Assembly (NCBI GenBank): GCA_903929845.1
Contig: CAIYWF010000239.1
Coordinates: 1 to 7,981, forward strand
Reading direction: 5' to 3'
From: an uncultured Chlorobiaceae bacterium
GTDB taxonomy: Bacteria > Bacteroidota > Chlorobiia > Chlorobiales > Chlorobiaceae
Length of the DNA stretch: 7,981 nt
Position 1 is the first letter of the stretch. Each line of letters opens with the position of its first letter. Shown here one piece after another: positions 6,336-7,981 of this stretch. The notes under the pieces are model-generated. The model searched no databases, was not told the DNA's origin, and was given only the letters and a program-made list of their open reading frames with translations. Made by a program: the position numbers and the translations under genes.

Positions 6336-6532
6336 AAAAAATCCTCAGGCATTAAAATTCAAATACCTTACGATTAAATTGGTTACAAAAAAACATTGAA
6401 AACAGGAAAAAAACGTCAGCTCAAGGTAAGTGATAAAATCTTTTGTTCGCAAACGGTCAGAGAAAAAAATAATTTGTTTTTCATGACCTGAAATAATAGT
6501 AACTATCGGTTTTTCATCAGCGTACAAATTAC
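6336..6532. promoter_or_regulatory. Shared divergent control region of the EnvC-like operon and murA
   Basis: This 197-bp AT-rich spacer must hold the promoters of both divergent transcription units. Leftwards, TTGTAA followed after 17 bases by TATTTG (minus strand, about 6360-6390) is a weak candidate. Rightwards, no hexamer pair is convincing; TTGTTT at 6474-6479 with an AT-rich stretch near 6492-6502 is the best I see. A good ribosome binding site (GAGGA) precedes the EnvC-like ATG, while murA has none that is recognisable. No hairpin or operator stands out. Confidence 0.4.
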
Positions 6533-7804
6533 ATGGACAAGCTTGTCATAAAAGGCGGACACCGGATCTCCGGCAACATAACCGCCTCGGGGTCAAAGAA
6601 TACCTCACTGCCAATTATTGCCGCTACCCTTCTTACCGGGAACGGAACGTTTACCCTTCATCGCATCCCCGATCTGAAGGATATCACAACGTTTACACAA
6701 CTCCTGCGCCAGCTTGGTGCCGAAACTGCTTTTTCAGGCAACACTCTGCAAATTTCGTCCCAAAACGTTACAAATGTTCAGGCCCCTTATGAACTGGTAA
6801 AAAAAATGAGGGCATCAATCTATGTGCTTGGACCAATGCTGGCAAGGTTCGGTCATGCAAGGGTATCCCTTCCTGGTGGATGTGCTTTTGGTCCAAGGCC
6901 TATTGATCTTCATTTAATGGCCATGGAAAAGCTCGGAGCAACAATCACCATTGAAACCGGGTTTATCGACGCTACCATTCCAGGAGGAAAACTGCAAGGA
7001 GGACATATCGTCTTTCCTGTGTCGTCAGTCGGAGCTACAGGAAATGCACTGATGGCTGCCGTACTTGCCGAGGGAACAACCACCATCAGCAATGCTGCTG
7101 CGGAACCGGAAATTGAAACCCTTTGTAAGTTTCTCATCGCCATGGGGGCGACGATCAAGGGAACGGGAACAACCGAGCTTGAAATAAAGGGTGCCAATTC
7201 GCTCAACGCCATTGAATTTCATAATGTTTTTGACAGAATTGAAGCCGGAACACTTCTTGCTGCGGCTGCCATAACCGGAGGAGATATTACGGTAAACGGC
7301 GTTGACCCCGAACAGATGAAAGCGGTCCTGAAAAAATTTGTCCATGCGGGCTGCACCGTACAAACAACCGAAAACAGTATTACACTGAAAAGTCAGCAAA
7401 AGCTTCTCCCTACGGATGTCACCGCAAAACCTTATCCAGCTTTTCCGACTGACATGCAGGCACAATGGATTGCTCTGATGACCCAAGCGGATGGTACAAC
7501 ATCTATTACAGACAAGGTCTATCATGAACGGTTTAACCATATTCCCGAGCTGAACCGTCTCGGCGCCCATATCGAAATCCACAAAAACCAGGCAATTGTT
7601 CACGGGCCACAACTTCTTTCAGGAACGAAAGTTATGTCAACCGATCTTAGAGCGTCCGCCAGTCTTGTTCTTGCGGGACTTGTTGCCCAAGGAACAACTG
7701 AGGTACTGAGGGTCTATCACCTTGACAGAGGATACGAGAAGATCGAAATAAAACTGAACAGCCTTGGGGCTGATATCAGCCGGGAAAAGTACAATGAATT
7801 TTAA
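6533..7804 (+). CDS. murA: UDP-N-acetylglucosamine 1-carboxyvinyltransferase
   Basis: MurA transfers enolpyruvate from PEP to UDP-GlcNAc, the first committed step of peptidoglycan precursor synthesis in the cytoplasm. The 423 residues match the usual length of about 420. SGSKNTSLPII (19-29) carries the conserved Lys22-Asn23. The active-site loop PGGCAFGPRPIDLH (114-127) contains catalytic Cys117, so this is the Cys form targeted by fosfomycin rather than the natural Asp variant. FPTDMQAQ (304-311) holds the conserved Asp307, HERFNH (331-336) an active-site Arg, and HLDRGYEK (396-403) the C-terminal Arg399. The AroA homologue is excluded by these motifs. The start gives the family N-terminus MDKLVIKGG, and an in-frame stop at 6500-6502 rules out an upstream extension. 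No clear Shine-Dalgarno sequence is visible. The gene diverges from the EnvC-like operon and is followed 81 bp later by a tRNA. Confidence 0.97.
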   Translation: MDKLVIKGGHRISGNITASGSKNTSLPIIAATLLTGNGTFTLHRIPDLKDITTFTQLLRQLGAETAFSGNTLQISSQNVTNVQAPYELVKKMRASIYVLGPMLARFGHARVSLPGGCAFGPRPIDLHLMAMEKLGATITIETGFIDATIPGGKLQGGHIVFPVSSVGATGNALMAAVLAEGTTTISNAAAEPEIETLCKFLIAMGATIKGTGTTELEIKGANSLNAIEFHNVFDRIEAGTLLAAAAITGGDITVNGVDPEQMKAVLKKFVHAGCTVQTTENSITLKSQQKLLPTDVTAKPYPAFPTDMQAQWIALMTQADGTTSITDKVYHERFNHIPELNRLGAHIEIHKNQAIVHGPQLLSGTKVMSTDLRASASLVLAGLVAQGTTEVLRVYHLDRGYEKIEIKLNSLGADISREKYNEF

Positions 7805-7832
7805 GTTCACCAAGAAAAAGAAGATTATTTTT

Positions 7833-7860
7833 TTGCATATTATCAACGAAGCCTTATATT
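7833..7860 (+). promoter_or_regulatory. Probable promoter of the tRNA gene
   Basis: TTGCAT (7833-7838) and TATATT (7855-7860) are separated by 16 bases. Transcription would begin near 7867, about 20 bases before the mature tRNA 5' end. No terminator hairpin was seen between murA and this point, so readthrough from murA is also possible. Confidence 0.5.
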
Positions 7861-7885
7861 GAGTGCCTTTAAAGCCAAGGATTGA

Positions 7886-7959
7886 GGGCCCTTAGCTCAG
7901 TTGGTCAGAGCAAGCGACTCATAATCGCTGGGTCGTAGGTTCAAGTCCTACAGGGCCCA
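7886..7959 (+). tRNA. tRNA with anticodon CAT, probably tRNA-Ile2 (lysidine type)
   Basis: The full cloverleaf can be drawn. The acceptor arms are GGGCCCT (7886-7892) and AGGGCCC (7952-7958). The D stem is GCTC/GAGC, the anticodon stem AGCGA/TCGCT, and the anticodon CAT lies at 7920-7922. The T arm is GTAGG-TTCAAGT-CCTAC, with a five-base variable loop and discriminator A at 7959. CCA is not encoded: the bases after A73 are CAG. CAT could mean elongator Met, or Ile2 reading AUA after TilS converts C34 to lysidine. The anticodon stem, the TTAGCTCAG start and the GC-rich acceptor recall E. coli ileX rather than metT. Initiator tRNA is unlikely, because the anticodon stem lacks the three G-C pairs and position 1-72 is paired. 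Confidence 0.95.
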
Positions 7960-7981
7960 CAGATTGTGAGAATGAGAATAG

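Noticed and set aside
7025..7612. 195-codon minus-strand ORF
   Set aside because: It lies wholly antisense to murA, which has all expected active-site motifs; composition is unlike a protein and no ribosome binding site was seen.
7805..7835. T-rich run after murA considered as an intrinsic terminator
   Set aside because: No stable inverted repeat precedes the T stretch; its 3' part fits better as the -35 region of the tRNA promoter.

Overview
This window reads as an ordinary bacterial chromosome segment of moderate GC. The gene set suggests a green sulfur bacterium (Chlorobiota, Chlorobium/Pelodictyon type): a pyruvoyl-dependent arginine decarboxylase beside nadB, a short ammonia-type nadE, a Yip1-family membrane protein, an EnvC-like LytM factor and murA. 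That placement rests on recognising the protein families, not on a search, and is only moderately certain.

Left part (1-1811): the 5' two-fifths to half of a homospermidine synthase gene runs leftwards off the window from a GTG start at 665. About 600 bp without a convincing gene follow. A rightward pyruvoyl arginine decarboxylase starts at a TTG with a strong ribosome binding site. Arginine decarboxylase starts, and homospermidine synthase ends, a route from arginine through agmatine and putrescine to homospermidine, so the two divergent genes look like a small polyamine locus.

Middle (1854-4303): nadB (L-aspartate oxidase, first step of de novo NAD synthesis) follows argDC by 42 bp. It meets nadE (NAD synthetase, last step) tail to tail with only 20 bp between the stop codons.

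Right part (3470-6335, minus strand): nadE is the last gene of a tightly packed leftward operon. Its order is an exported coiled-coil EnvC-like protein, a LytM/M23 domain ORF, a Yip1-family membrane protein, then nadE. The first two ORFs lie in one reading frame, separated by a single TAA codon, and look like one EnvC-type gene interrupted exactly at the domain linker. This is the most notable anomaly in the window. The LytM domain has lost zinc ligands, as expected for an amidase activator rather than an enzyme.

murA (6533-7804) diverges from this operon across 197 bp, so two peptidoglycan genes share a control region. A tRNA with anticodon CAT follows at 7886-7959. It resembles tRNA-Ile2 (AUA-reading, lysidine-modified) more than elongator tRNA-Met. 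I found no CRISPR array, insertion sequence or phage gene, and no wholly new system.
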